This document shows positions 35,321 through 48,674 of a stretch of 64,000 bases of DNA, piece by piece. The notes under the pieces are model-generated. The model had not been told where the DNA came from, made no database searches, and worked only from the letters and a program-made list of their open reading frames with translations. Numbering within the stretch: position 1 is the stretch's first letter; each line of letters opens with the position of its first letter. The position numbers and the translations under genes are program-made. The stretch is from contig ML991856.1 of assembly GCA_010094025.1 (NCBI GenBank), positions 47,836-111,835 on the forward strand, read 5' to 3'. This DNA is from Viridothelium virens (taxonomy: Eukaryota; Ascomycota; Dothideomycetes; Trypetheliales; Trypetheliaceae).

Positions 35321-37967
35321 CAAGGAACTTAATGGCTATCTTCCAAAGCCAATGCCAGCAGGTTGATGGAGAGAATGGTGGCGATCATTACGAGGATTGG
35401 AGAAATGGGATACGTGCCTTTCCGACGCTGCTACTGAAGCCGCTTTATTTTTGCTATCATCAATTAGTTCGCTTCAATTGAACGTCTCTACACGGTGAAT
35501 GCGACATCATCCGCGATGAATCCATTGATCCGATAGAATATGTCTTACTACAATACACTCGACCCTAAGCTTGCATTACATGTAATCATTGAGCTACGTA
35601 GAAGGAGTGTTGTTCAGGAAAATGGCTTAGGGCTCGATTGGTCTTATAGGTTTAATTACGGTGGGCTAGAAATTCTGGAGGAGGCTGAGAGTTTTCATCG
35701 TCAATTTGATGCTGGAGGATTTTAACTACGAAGGCCTTGATTCACTTCATCTATGTATACTTGATTTCACCCCCTTGCGCAATGCCAAACTCGCTTAAAG
35801 CGTATGTAACATGGAAATTACCTTCCTCCGAGCCTTACCGAAGAATAATTGCCGGTGCAAATACGCCTTCGCCTTGTTCTTCGCCTCATATGAGACCATC
35901 AAGCAGCTTTTGCACGACCATGATTATCCTCCGCTCCAGCCTGAACTACGTTCAAAACTTGCGGCGTCATCTACAGATACGCTGTATCCGCACGTCAAGC
36001 CCAGCTTGTTCATATGCAGGTACATAGATGACGAGGACTAGTCTCGACAGAGTGTGCCTAGATCTAAACATGATCTGACAATTGAGGAAGATTTAATGCT
36101 TGCAAAAGTGCTCATGTAGGGGTAGGACTTTGCGTTAGATGTTCAATCAAAGGCTACCCAGGAAAACCCACATAGAAGAAGGCTTGCGTATGGATCTGAC
36201 ACACTTGAGTGAGCTGCGTCCTAATTTACGCCTCTCCAGCCGTTACAAGATGCTCCAGGCGAACCAAATGGAGTGTCTGACTTCGTCACTCACCGGCTCA
36301 ACTGTTAGTATTACTTTTTAATATCCCTTCTTTTCCTTTTTCCATGTTCTTGACATCCAGAATTAAAACTTATTTCGACCCTGAGTAAGGCTGAGAAAGT
36401 TCGTTGCGGCGAAATACATGATCTGCGAGGCCGAACTAGCTCTTCTCTAATGCCTTAGGATGCGGCAACAAAGCAGCAACGGGGGAAAGCCTCGGCTAAT
36501 TGAGATGGATGAGGGGTCTAGCTGAAAGTAATTGCGGCTGTTTCCTGCAATCCTATCCATTTACCTATCTTCCTTCCCTATCTCAGGCCTTTCCTTTCGT
36601 GAGATTGCTATCCCAATTATCCTTTTGAGCTGTCTCTGAGCCACTGGCAAACGCCATCTTTGGGACTGATCAGTATGTGGCTCATCAAGACTTTCTCTCT
36701 TACCAAAACCCCCAGTACTTGATGACAAAGTCATAAAAGGTAGCGGCAGATCTTCAGAAACCACAGCAGTACAGGTGTAGGTGCAGTCATCAAGCACAGG
36801 TTCTTTTTCAATTAAGATGATGCTATGTCCACTTCGCGTAGATTAATGGGGCCATAAGTGCCGAATGAGTTACCTCCAATCATCGCAGCATCACGAGTGA
36901 TAACATTCTCGCTGCCGTTGTTTTGGGGTTAAACTCGTCCTCTGCATCAAATGCAAAGGCATGGCAGCCGACAGTGGGACGTTTAGAGTCCAAAGAATCA
37001 GATCCAGTCATGTGGAAGCTCAGCTCAGTCTTGTCTGTCTAGCTAATTAAGGCTTAGAATGTGCCCTTCGTACAGCAAAGAGTACTGCGTATTCCTGCGG
37101 CCGGTGTCTTGAATACAGTATCCTTTAATGGAGCTGTCTGGACCTACCAAAGCGATTTGTTCAAAGATCGTGGGGGATCAAACTTGAGAGAAATACTCGA
37201 AATTCCTCCATATTTCCTCTTAAGTAGCGATTTTCAGCTCTTTGTGTGATATCACACTAAGATGTTGTGCTGTGCCAAGGCCCATGCACGCCATGACCAC
37301 GCTAAGCTTTTGCTTAGTCATGCAACATTCAAACAGGATCTTTCATTGGGTCGGACGCCGTATCGGTTACGACTAAGCGTAAGGATATGGCCACTCCAAC
37401 GCAAATACATGCCCCTACTCCAACGAGTCATCTCGGTGCTCCTGAGCGGTATGGATATCATGCCAGAGTCTCAGGTCTCAAGCTCTGTGTCCAAAGGCTT
37501 TCGCTGCATCGCGCAACGAGGCCCGCTGATCTGCATAAAGATCCTTCAGCAACAAACAGAGCACTTCGGAGACGCGAAGCCGGACCCAGTGACTTGGTTG
37601 AGATATGCTCTACCGCAATACATCATGTAGGTAACGGCGATGTTGTTATCACGCTGCTCAATGGTGCCGATACCCCGTTTCTGAACGGAGGGAGGCGCGT
37701 CTCTGCCCGCAGAATCTGTACATGCAAACGGATGTGCCATGGATAATGCTTCTCTTCTGGTGTCACCATATTTGGCTGTTTGGCTTTCCTCTCGGTTCCT
37801 TGCTTTCAACATTGAAACTATGTATTTTGCCAAGATTTCTTCTGCTTTCATCATTCACCGGCACGACCGGCAGTCCAATTCAAAGAAGCTCAAGTATATT
37901 GCTCTCACTCTGTCCATCCGAGAAGGCCCTCAGATTTATTTCGTTACTTGCCTTCTCGTGCTGTAGT
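35321..37967. other. Gene-poor interval of 2.6 kb
   Basis: Several frames of 60-120 codons occur on both strands, for example ATG frames at 35540-35725 and 35811-36041 on + and a stretch at 36561-36797 on -. None has a recognisable domain, and stops and frame changes are frequent. It may contain remnants of decayed genes. Confidence 0.4.
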
Positions 37968-40900
37968 ATGGCTCAACAATTTCGGCGGCGTCCATGCCAT
38001 TTCTTTTCTCAGCCTGGCGGTTGTGCTAAAGGCGATTCATGTACTTTCTCGCATGAAGTTAGGATCGAGGAGTTCCAGCAACACCAGCCGATCTGTAGAC
38101 ATTTCTTACGAGGCTCTTGTACGTATGGAGAGAAGTGCAAGTTCTCTCACCAGCAGAAAGAACAGGACGATATGAAGGCAGAGACCATCTCTCAGGCGTC
38201 TTCTCTCCAAAGTGAGCTTCGTGCATGGCGCTCATTACTTCCATCCAGCAATAAGAACGTCCGGCCACTTGGTAACAAGATATCGCACTTCTTTCAGCAG
38301 GGATTTCGTCTGATCTACGCCGAGCCTGCAATTATGCAAAAAGTTGTTGAAGCTCTGTCTTCTGAGGGCGGACTTGCGAGGATCAAAGAACTCGTTGAGG
38401 TTCAACTAGAAAGTTGCTCGGAAGAGCAATTGGCTACAGTCTTTAGTAGTGATTTCCTGCCTTTCTTCCAGACCATTACATCCCCCGACGTCCTTGCCTC
38501 GCATGTGCTGGAAAAGCATGTTGGCACGATCTACAACTATCTGTTTGGGCACGGTGGCAATTGCGCCTTAGGACTATATGAACATCTCGCACGCATGTTC
38601 AAGTACATGAGTGACAGCGCGTTACCGGACCAGGTCCTTGAGAAACTTCAGCCTAACTTCGCCACCTGTCTGGGAGCTGCTATCGCAGTTCTCGCCAAAC
38701 TGATCGACACAAACGGCACGGCAGGGCTGAACGAAGAATTCCATCGAGTGGTCGAAACACTGGCTAGAATCTTGGGCAACATCGGAGAAGACAAACAGGA
38801 ACATTTCCGGGTACTCCGCACCCGCCAACAGCTATTGAGAATTGAGCAACGCCTGGGTCTTGGCCAGGACATGGCCGTCGCCGGTCCACTGGTTAGTAGA
38901 CGCGGAAAGATGCCTTCCTTTCAGGTCAACATTGACGGCCCAGGGTGGCTATCCAAGGGTGGATGTCGCCACGACAATGACTTCGAGGACATATCGAAAA
39001 TACGCATCTTGCCGACGGGCGACGAGATCCGTTCTCACCGTCAGGAATATCTTCCATTAATGGATCCGGCTCAGCTCCACCTTGGTGGGATAGAGGGCCT
39101 TCTCGATCGTCATTTCCGCCTCTTACGTGAGGACACTGTAGGTCAACTTAGGAATGCCATTAGACTGGAACTGCATAACTCCTCGGATACAAAAGAGATA
39201 AGACAGGCCATTCGAACGTACGCTTACCAGAACTTGCGATCCAGTACGATCGAAATGGACCAAAGGAAAGGACTACGGTTTCTTGTCAGTTTCGACCAAC
39301 CGGCTGCTCTGCACAAGCTCAACGAGAAGGCTGATCGAGAACGCCAAGAATGGTGGGAGACCTCGAAAAGATTGCAAGCTGAATCTCTCGTATGCATTCT
39401 AAACTCCGAAGAGGCTGTAATCTTTTGTACAGTCGTGGGATTCTTCGAATTGGAGAAGCAAACAACATTCGGAGAAGGCTCCGAGCGTGTCGAGGGCGAT
39501 GAATCTACTAGCAAGAGCCTGCAGCGTTTGCTTGCGCATGAACAGGGAGAAAGCCACAGTGGAAGTGGTGTAAATCTCAACTTTCGCGGGCAGCGGGATC
39601 GAGCGCATGCCGTGCTTCGCCTTGTTGAGACTGACGAACATAATATCCGCCAATTGCTTGGTTTATCCCAAGCTCAAATCCCTCAGGCCAAAAACTCACT
39701 GATTGAATTCCTGGTGTCTTGCTGCCGGCTTTTCGACCAACTTTAGAGGCACTTCAAACAATGTCTGCAACTTTGGACCTACCATTTGCGGATATGCTGG
39801 CGCCGTCATCGGCATTTAATCATAACCAAATCCGCATACCTCCCCCTATTTATACGACGGATCGGAACTTTCGCTTTGACTTGAGTTGCCTTATGAACGA
39901 GGATAACGCCATGACACTTGCGATTCGCGAGCAATTTGATCTAGACCGTTTCCGTCAGAGTACCTCCCTGGACTATGCTCAGGCGTCCGCAGTAGTTGAC
40001 GCACTCACCCGTAGTGTTGCATTAATTCAAGGACCTCCTGGGACTGGAAAGGGCTTCACCGGTGTTGCGCTCATTAAAGTCTTGCTTGAGAATGCGAAGA
40101 GCGGCGACATCGGGCCGGTAATATGTGTTTGCTACACGAATCATGCATTGGATCAGCTCTTGGAGCAATTGCTTGCCCATGGTATTGAACAGATCATACG
40201 CATTGGTTCACAGTCAAAATCAGAACTCCTACAGCCCCTGAATCTCTGGACGGTAATGAAAATGGTGGATCGGACACAAATGGAAAGGGGAATAAGGGCC
40301 GAACTTGCCAAAAAGCTAACACGAGACACAGAATACATTCAAAGTCTTCTTGAGGAGCTCGGACGGGCAGGTTCAGTAATCAGCATTGAAGAGTACCTTA
40401 AAGTCAATTACCCAAATCAGTATCGGCAGCTCTTTTCTGATGAGGATGAAGAGGGGTTCACCTTTGTATACCGCAAAGAAAATGCTATCGATGATTGGCT
40501 GCACGCCCGTCATCCGAAAACAACTGACCTTGGCGAGTCTGCAGGCGTGACTCGTCCACTTGCTGAGCTCCTCACTGCGGATGTGCATGATATGAGCATG
40601 ACAGAGCGGGATATTTTGTATCGATACTGGACGTCTGGAATTGTCGATGACCTTCGCGATCAACTCACCACAAGTCTATTGGATTATCGTGTTACAAGCA
40701 AGGAGCATGAACACGTACAAGACGACTTGAAACTGCGTTGTCTTAAACAGGCGAAAATCATTGGATTGACTACGACAGGACTTGCCAAAAACGTTTCGTT
40801 GTTTCGAAGGTTGCGTTCGAAAGTATTAATTTGCGAAGAAGCTGATGAGGTTCTGGAAGCACACCTGTTCACCGCTCTATTGCCGTCGATAGAGCAGGCC

Positions 40901-43900
40901 ATCTTCATTGGCGATCCCCAACAATTACGGCCCCAGATACAAAATTATGAGCTATCTCGCGAGAACTATGAAGGCGAGAAATATAGCCTCGACCTGTCAC
41001 TCTTCGAGCGCCTTATCCAACCACAAGAGAGTTGGCCAGGACTTCCGTATAGTGTACTACAGACACAACGGCGTATGCATCCTGGCATATCTCACCTCAT
41101 TCGCGAGACCCTGTACCCTCAACTGGAGGATGCCGAAACTGTTGTTGATTATCCAGAAGTCCCAGGCATCAGAAAGAGGCTATATTGGCTTGATCACTCC
41201 CATCTAGAGTCTGGAGAGGACGAAAAGAGCACAAGTTCACACAGTAATGATTTCGAGGTCGAAATGGTGACTGCGTTGGTATCGCATCTCACCCGGCAAT
41301 CGGTTTATCAACCCAACGATATCGCAGTACTCACTCCATACTTGGGACAATTACACAAGCTTCGTCAAAGCTTGATGTGCCGTTGCGAGATAGTGGTGAA
41401 CGATCGTGATGCACAAGATTTGGATGCTCCCGGCCTGGAAGAACCTCTCGTACAGCAGCGTTCGGAGACGGCCAGGACGACTTTGCTCAACGCCGTCCGC
41501 ATCGCCACAGTTGACAACTTTCAGGGCGAAGAAGCGAAAGTTGTCGTAATTTCCCTGGTCCGGAGCAATGCCCAAAATCGATGCGGATTCTTGAAGACAA
41601 GCAATCGTATCAATGTACTCCTGTCACGGGCTAAGCATGGGATGTACATTATCGGCAATTCTCTCACTTACGAAGGTGTGCAAATGTGGAACGATATGTT
41701 ACGAATGCTTAGAGAGAGCCGAAATGTGGGCCCTGAACTTGAGCTACAATGTTCAAGACATCCTGAAACACTGATGAACGTATCAATTCCGGATGACTTT
41801 CTTCGACTTGCACCCGAAGGTGGTTGCACCGAAATGTGTGCCAAAAGGCTTACTTGTGGGCACAAATGCCTCATGAAGTGCCATTCCGAGACGCTTCACA
41901 ATGCCGTCGTATGTTTGGAGCCTTGTACGAGGTCTATGAACGGCTGTGATCATGGTTGCCCAAGGCGATGCGGGGAGCCGTGTGAAGAGAAATGTATGGT
42001 CGAGCTTGAGAAGCTCAATATTATTCTAACCTGCGGCCATGTTATCACGAAACTGCCCTGCTGGCAAGTGCAAGACCCATCGAAGATAGCATGCAAAGAA
42101 GAGGTTTTGAAAACGGTGCCTTTTTGCGGACACAAGGTAATCCTCAGCTGCGACAGCGATGTCGAGAGTCGTGATTTCGCCTGCGACGCTGTGTGCAATG
42201 CCATACTACCATGCGGACATCCATGTCGAAGACGATGTCGGCAATGCCTCAAGAGATTCGAGGGTGTAGTTAAGCTTGACCATGGTGTATGTCAAGCAAT
42301 CTGTGATCGGGCCTATACGACCTGTAGTCATCGCTGTACGGACTTTTGTCACGGCAAAGACTGTCCCCCCTGTCAACAGCCCTGCGAAGTAAGATGCGCT
42401 CACTCATTATGTGCCAAGAAATGCAGCGATTCTTGTGCTCCTTGTGCCGAGTCATCCTGCCTCTCACGATGGCCACACAGCGCATGCACAATGCCTTGCG
42501 CCGCGCCCTGTGACTGGATTCCGTGCTCGAAGAGGTGCGAGAAGAGTTTGAATTGTGGGCATCCATGTAGGTTTGGTCCTTGAAATAGCCGACACGCATA
42601 CTAATTATCTCGTAGGCCCATCAGTATGCGGCGAACAATGCCCGGACGCCAAATATTGCCATGTCTGTGCATCCGATGATATTCGGGAGACTCAGGTCGA
42701 TTATATTGAAGGTAAGACGTATAACGATATTGATCCTGCTCAAGACCCTGTCATTTTTCCACAATGTGGCCATTTTATCACAGTTTCCAACATGGATGGG
42801 CAGATGGACATGGCCCGCCACTATACCATGGCCGCTGATGGGTCGCCAAATGGTTTGAGAGGGGAGTCTGAACCACTTTCGGACAGTAATCTTGGAGTCA
42901 AATCTTGTCCTCAGTGTCGTAGTTCATTGCGCAACGTCTCGAGATACGGGCGAATCGTACGGAGGGCACTACTCGATGAAGCAACAAAGAAATTCATAAT
43001 CGCAGCGAGCCGCGACTACGTGCCTCTCGCGAAAAGGCTACTTGATATACAGGGCGAGCTGCAAAGCACCACAGCGGAGCAACAGCAGACATTTGTTCTG
43101 GCAAGGACAGAGAAAGTCAAACTCGAGGGATCCCCTGCCTATCAGGCCCAGACGATCGCTAAGAAGTCTCGCAAGTCAACCAGATACAAGCCTACGCTGA
43201 CGCTTCGACGGACCGTTCAAAAACACTTGGACAGCGTTCGAGTTCAGGAGCAGCCGTTTCGGAGGGTATGGGACATGGTGCAGACTGCGCGACGGCTCCA
43301 CAGCACAGCTCAAGGGTCCTTCAAATTCAGCAGCAGTGTTCTGCATACGACCTCAGAACTCCGCGCAACAGCACTTCTTTTCCGCTGCGATATCACCCTT
43401 CTATCCGATTTTGTGAAACAACAGCAGCAACTAGCATCTGGTGAGATGCAAGGCGAGCTATCGATAAACCTGGTACGTAATCGACGGGATTCTCTTGTCA
43501 TGATTGAGACCGCGGAATCAGCTGGGGACATATTGCGTCAGATGGAGGGGCATTTCTTCTTTGCGAGCTTCGTGGCTATCGAGCGCATGGTCAGAGGTGA
43601 GGAAACGGGCGACCTGAAAGAGAGGGCACTGGAGCACATCAAGACGGCTGAAGCTCTCCCGGATAACTCTGATGCTGGTTACATCCAAGGTGTTCTTGTA
43701 GAGCTCGAGGAGGTCAAGCGTGCCCTGAATGAAGGGATTTTCTACAGTGTTGTTCAGAATGAAGAGTGGAGGGCTGTCGTGTCTGCCACGAGTCAGGAGT
43801 TCAGCACAACAGGTCACTGGTACCGTTGCCTGAATGGGCATCCATTCGCCATTGGGGAATGTGGTAGACCCATGGAGAATACTCGGTGCCCAGAATGCGG

Positions 43901-43994
43901 CGCGCCTGTAGATGGGCAGCATCATCAGGCAGCAGAGGGCGTCGAGCAAATGCACGGGCTTGAGCAAGAATTTAGCGTCATGGGAATCGAGTAG
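37968..43994 (+). CDS. NFX1-type helicase with CCCH and RZ zinc fingers (ZNFX1-like), frameshifted
   Basis: Exon 1 runs 37968-42566 and exon 2 42616-43994; about 1992 residues if one missing base is allowed for. Two CCCH fingers open the protein (C10-X8-C-X5-C-X3-H and C43-X7-C-X5-C-X3-H). An SF1 helicase follows: Walker A GPPGTGKG near residue 687, CEEADEVLEAH, IGDPQQLRPQ, TVDNFQGEEAKVVVISLVR and INVLLSRAKHG. NF-X1 Cys-rich repeats span about residues 1250-1530. An RZ-type finger (HWYRCLNGHPF...CPECGAPV) sits near residue 1935. Relatives act in small-RNA silencing, heterochromatin or RNA defence. Two defects appear: at about 39708 one base is missing, so SLIEF and PGVLLPAFRPTLEAL lie in different frames; and Walker A ends in GKG instead of GKS/T. 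Either the gene is decaying or the sequence has errors. Confidence 0.88.
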
Positions 43995-44944
43995 AAAGCC
44001 AATGAGGAATTGCCGGGAGTGGAGACGAAGCCCATGGCTTAACTACGATCTCGGGAGTCTCCGTACTGATGGCGCTCACCAATTGGAATCTGGATGACAA
44101 TTAACCGTCAGGGTGCTATTCAAGGGATGGATCAATGAGAGGAGATTCCCTGATAGTCGAAATGCCGCGCTTGGATTGAGCGTGAGTCGGAAGCCCGTGT
44201 ACCTGTGTGCTTGTTCACTAGTAGTAGTACCGTAGGGTGGTAGGATGAGATCGATTCGACGCTTTACTGCAATAATTCTAGGTATCAGATGTATAACCAG
44301 GTTTACTGTAAATGATCGCGATACTGTTCAGATTGTCAGATTGGGTTGCACATGGCACTGCATCCGATTCGTCCAGCAAGATCTCGGCAAGACGGGATTC
44401 CAGCCACTTATGCAAGATTCCCCTGAGTTTCAGGTTCTTTACCGATTTCATGGCATCGAATTTCCAAGAATCCCGTGTTTGACTTGGGCCGGCCCTACGT
44501 AAATGGCCTGGTCGTTGTGTCATGACTTCGTCGAAGTGCCATATGAGGAGATTTGACAAGGTAAGCACTGACAGCCCCGCAAACCTTCTCCAGAGAAGGC
44601 ACAGAAAATGTGGAGCAAAGACGCACGTCCATCGCACTTGACTCGCGACCGTCGTTTCTGAGCGTCATAACACAGGAAATCGAGAGATGAAAGTTCAAGG
44701 CTTCGATGAAGACGACGAATTTGTGGCTGTCATGGCTTAGACCATAGAACAGGCACAACATCATCATCTCGATCTTCCACGAGGACAGCACGTTGCTCGG
44801 GAAGCACGATGGAGAGGGAAGAGGTATAAGTACCATCCAATACCCCATTTATTTGCCATCATCATAGAGCCTCGCAATCGACATCATTACATTGTATCCC
44901 AGAAATCTCCACATTTCACCAAACTTTAACTTCCAATCATCAAA
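43995..44944. other. Intergenic, 950 bp, con-6 upstream region
   Basis: Gene-free and probably the promoter of con-6. The last 60 bp before the start are CA-rich with short unstructured repeats of ATCATC, as is common in fungal 5' leaders. No other element recognised. Confidence 0.45.
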
Positions 44945-45296
44945 ATGACTACCGGAAACGTCGTCGGCGGCCACAAAGCCAATATCAACAACCCCAGTCA
45001 GTCATTTGATGATGATTCTTAGCAACCCCACATGAGAACTAATGCCCTGTAGACACTTCTGAGGAAGCCAAGCAGCATTCCAAGGAGGTTTTGGATCAGG
45101 AATTTGATGGTGGTAAAATTCCACAATCCGATGAGGACAAGAACCCTGGCAACGTGTTAGGTCTCCTCTCCATATGCTGATGCGCCCAATCGCTAATGTC
45201 TTGGACAGCGCTGGCGGCTTGAAGGCCACGATGAAGAACCCGAATGTTTCTGATGAGGCGAAGGAGAGCGCCAAGGAGCGCTTGGACAACATGTGA
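44945..45296 (+). CDS. con-6: Conidiation-specific protein Con-6
   Basis: Three exons, 44945-44996, 45053-45155 and 45209-45296, encode 80 residues. The protein is two copies of the Con-6 motif: GNVVGGHKANINNPNTSEEA at residues about 4-23 and GNVAGGLKATMKNPNVSDEA at about 50-69. Con-6 proteins are small, hydrophilic and probably disordered, and are strongly expressed in conidia or under light and stress; molecular function is unknown. The second donor is GTTAGG at 45156, chosen because only this keeps N-V-A-G-G-L-K in frame; the other GT nearby would give a stop. Confidence 0.92.
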
Positions 45297-45456
45297 TCCA
45301 ATTAAATGCTGGATCAATGAGTATGGCGTTGTATCTGGCGTAGTAGTACTAGCTGATCAATGTCATCATATTTGTGTGTCGAATTCCGTGATTGAATGAT
45401 CTTTTAATTCGATTCATGATCTGCTTACACCATAATGCTTTGAGGTAGAGATACGG

Positions 45457-45975
45457 TTATGAATTTGTGCCTGTTGGTTGTATCTCCGCTATAACAATGT
45501 CAACCACCCTTTTGAAACCGTCCATTTCTTCTTCGACAGTACCTCCGAGACCGGCTCCGGCGAACGAGATGGAGTTCCCGACGTAAACAGGTTTGTTCGT
45601 TCTTTTGGCAAGTACTTTCGATAGGCGAGTTGTAAAATCCAAGGTTGATGAAACAGTGTAAAGTGCCGTACTTAGAGGATGCGATGGATCGTTGACCTGG
45701 AATTGATATTAGCATCCCGCCATAACTTCGCTTCAATATATAGAACAAACATTTGGCAGAGCGTAGACGAAGCTTCCTAAAGAGGCTGAACTGGCCTGTT
45801 CGCCTGATGCCGTGGTGAGAAATAGGACGAGTGACTTCTCTCGAACGGTGAGATGGACGTGGATGCGAGTGCCCTGAGAATGGGGAAGAGGGAACGACAA
45901 TTGGATTGGCTTCGTGGAGACATGCAACCCATTAACAAGTGCAGGTGGTGCTTGTTCAGCCGCTGTAGTAGCCAT
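45457..45975 (-). CDS. Proteasome assembly chaperone 4-like protein
   Basis: Two exons, 45975-45751 and 45696-45457, give 154 residues. The segment LDFTTRLSKVLAKRTNKPVY followed by VGNSISF and an EEEM motif corresponds to the RLARKTNKQVFVS and EEEM features of PAC4/PSMG4. The first half has a beta-rich core, IHVHLTVREKSLVLFLTT, and GSFVYALPN. PAC3-PAC4 (yeast Pba3-Pba4) heterodimers guide assembly of the 20S alpha ring. The start MATTAAEQAPPAL is the last Met before the conserved core. The donor GTTTGT is weak. It is divergent from the N-methyltransferase gene with 196 bp between starts. Confidence 0.78.
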
Positions 45976-46171
45976 TGTCGGAACGGTGAGACAACTCCGC
46001 TGTGTCGCGAGTTTGCAATCGGCCGGTGTGAATGGGCGCACGACTCTGGCTTAAGGTTACGTCGACCATGTATCGTCCATACTGTACAAATCACTAGTTC
46101 TTGTCTACTTGCCAATTATATCTTCCGGAAACCAAGGGTACGCCTATTGATCCTCAACAGTAGCAAGCAAA

Positions 46172-47628
46172 ATGGAGGAAGCTGGTGAATGGGAGGGCGA
46201 TTTCGACCCTTTCGCAGACCCGGAAGAGCGACGCGTACTTTTTGCAGTACTGGATTCCTTTCGGTAAGACATTCGTCGTGTCTCCTAAATTCTTCTTCTC
46301 ACACAGTAATGCTGTATTCTGCCGGAATCAGAGTATCCATTCTCCTTTCATGATGGTCTATCTAATTTCCTTCTACCTCAACTCTTTCCGCCCCTCTGAT
46401 AGCTGCTGATGTAGCTCATATCATGCTATGCTTCTAATTGCTCAGCTTTAGTCAGTATCGCCGTACTGCACATTACAATGTCACACACGTCCGACGCCAG
46501 AACTTCTACGCTTTACCTTCATCCCAGTGGGAGCTCTTGGCTTCTCCGCCATTCTTGATACTGGATTCCTTCAATGCCGTGGATGATGCTATAGATGCCA
46601 ACGCAGAAATTGCCGATAAAATCTTAGAGGCTGGTCTCGCTGCATACGGACTAGATAATAAAGCGACCTCACCCAAGGCATTCAACACTCAAGGTTTGAA
46701 AGCAACGCAGCATGGAGCAAGTCCATCGACCGCAAGGCCGGCGTGGCACGATACGACGACGACAAGAGACCTCGAGAAAGCTCGAAGCACCATTCGTCAG
46801 TTCTACCGTGACTGGTCGGAAGAGGGATTAAAGGAGCGGTCTGATTCCTATGAACCTGTTCGACTTGCATTGTCTAAACATTTCAAGCATATCTCGCCAA
46901 CCTCCCGACATCAAATCCAGATCCTTGTGCCCGGCGCGGGCTTAGGGCGTCTAGTTTTTGACCTTGTTCAAGATGGCTATTCCGCAGAGGGAAACGAAAT
47001 TTCCTACCATCAACTGCTTGCAAGCCATTTCATACTCAACCGCACAACGGTTGCCAACGAGTTTATCCTATACCCGTGGGCACTCCACTTCGATAATCAC
47101 CTCTCGCGTGACCACCAACTGCAGAAGGTAATGATACCGGATGTCCACCCAGCAAAAGCCCTGTACGAGGCGTCCCAAGGCCATGAAGTGCCAGCTTCTG
47201 AACGTATGAGCATGACAGCAGCGGATTTCTGCGTACAATATCGCAGTGAGGGAGAAGAGAGTAGATTCGATGCAGTGATAACGGTGTTCTTCATTGATAC
47301 GGCGCCGAACTTGCTCAATTACATAGAGACTGTCCGGCATTGTCTCAAATCAGGAGGCATCTGGATTAACACTGGCCCATTGTTGTGGCATTCCGGTAAG
47401 GAGCAGCGCAATGATGACGAAAGAAAGCCTTCTGAGGGAAGAAACTTGGGAATTGGCGAGGCAGGCTCCGTGGAACTGACGCACGACGAGGTCATGAAGC
47501 TACTGGAATATTATGGTTTTGAGATTATAAATTCGGAAGAGACAGCCCAAGCAGGGTATATCGACAATCCAAGGAGCATGCAGCCGCATACATTTAAACC
47601 GCAACATTGGATTGCAAGGAATAAATGA
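46172..47628 (+). CDS. Carnosine N-methyltransferase homologue (N2227 family)
   Basis: Two exons, 46172-46263 and 46452-47628, encode 422 residues. The N-terminus MEEAGEWEGDFDPFADPEE continues into VLDSFRQYRRTAHYNVTHVR across the intron. The SAM-binding motif is ILVPGAGLGRLVFDLVQDGY near residue 190, followed by the family motif SAEGNEISYHQLLASHFILN. The post-motif FDAVITVFFIDTAPNLLNYI and WINTGPLLWHSG are also N2227 hallmarks. In animals the family methylates carnosine to anserine; in yeast YNL092W has similar activity in vitro, while the natural substrate in fungi is uncertain. The intron of 188 bp is longer than usual here. Confidence 0.9.
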
Positions 47629-47702
47629 GATACTTTACGGAAGCGCCCATGGACCAATTCGTACAATGCAAACTACTCAATCTCTCAAGGCTACGATCTT
47701 CT

Positions 47703-48674
47703 TTATCGCTTAACCCAAGCCGGCATCTTGCGGGCCTTGAGTTTACCGTGCTTCTTCCTTTCCACCATCCTTGCATCTCGGGTTACGCAGCCAGCTGCAG
47801 AAAGTGTCAGCTATTTGTAGGGTGAAACACTATACTGCCTAGACTCACCTCTCCTGAGCGTGGGCTTCAAGTCCGGTTCATGCACCATGAGCCCATTTGC
47901 AACCGCAAGCGTCATCGCTTCGGCCTGTCCCGTAGTCCCACCACCTTTGACGAGTGCCCAGATATTGTACCGATCAACCCGATCCGTAACCTTCAGGGGC
48001 CAGATGGCACTTTCCCGGTCGTGTATCCGTCCAAATGCCTGACTTAAACTCTTCCCATTGACCATGACCTCTCCATCGCCCTCCACAACCCAAGCAACTG
48101 CTGATGATGTCTTTCGTCTCCCCAAACCTCGAGCCCGCCCAGATTGGTCAATGATCACAGGTTGCTTGACTTTGTCGTAGGGATTGACATCACGCTTGTA
48201 TACTTGCATGGCCTCGGCGACTTCCTCAGGCATCAATGACGGGTGGATGTAGTTTAGTCGATGCAAAACTTTCAAGATCCTAGAGTATCGAGCGACTCGA
48301 ACTGGCTCAGTCGAGGTGAGCATGAATTGAGCATGTGTCTTCCAGGCTACGCGAGGAGCATGGCCTGGTGCGAGGACGGGTAAGGCCTCGTATTTTCGAA
48401 GAAGAGCTTGTAGATTGAGCAGACTGTCGGTGAATTCAGGCTTGGCTGTGAAGTAGGATGGCGATGCAGGCACGATCCGAGCTCGTTGAAGTAAGCTCGC
48501 TCGACCCGAGGCATCACCGTCGAATTGGATCTCTGGAGCTGCTATAGCAGCCCGTGTGGAAGAAGAAAATGGCCGGGTATGTCGTGGCCCTTGAAAACAT
48601 CGTCGTCGTGAAATCGGTCTCGTAGAAATACGCAAAGGGCTGTAGAACGAATGGAGGGACTCATAACCTTTCAT
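47703..48674 (-). CDS. MRPS9: Mitochondrial small-subunit ribosomal protein uS9m
   Basis: Two exons, 48674-47849 and 47794-47703, give 305 residues. The N-terminal 50 residues are rich in Arg and Ser ([18 protein letters not shown]), as in a mitochondrial targeting peptide. The S9 domain occupies the C-terminal half: [57 protein letters not shown] and the basic tail [17 protein letters not shown], which reaches the decoding region. The short last exon (29 codons plus stop) is needed for this universal C-terminus. The start is the first ATG; the open frame extends upstream without another ATG. It is divergent from eEF1B-gamma. Confidence 0.93.

Noticed and set aside
35540-36041. Short ATG frames that look weakly gene-like
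   Set aside because: 62 and 76 codons, no domain and no convincing splice partners.
39711-39743. A 33-bp intron GTGTCT...TTTAG to explain the helicase frame change
   Set aside because: Too short for any intron here and it would remove the conserved LLPAFRPTL coding sequence.
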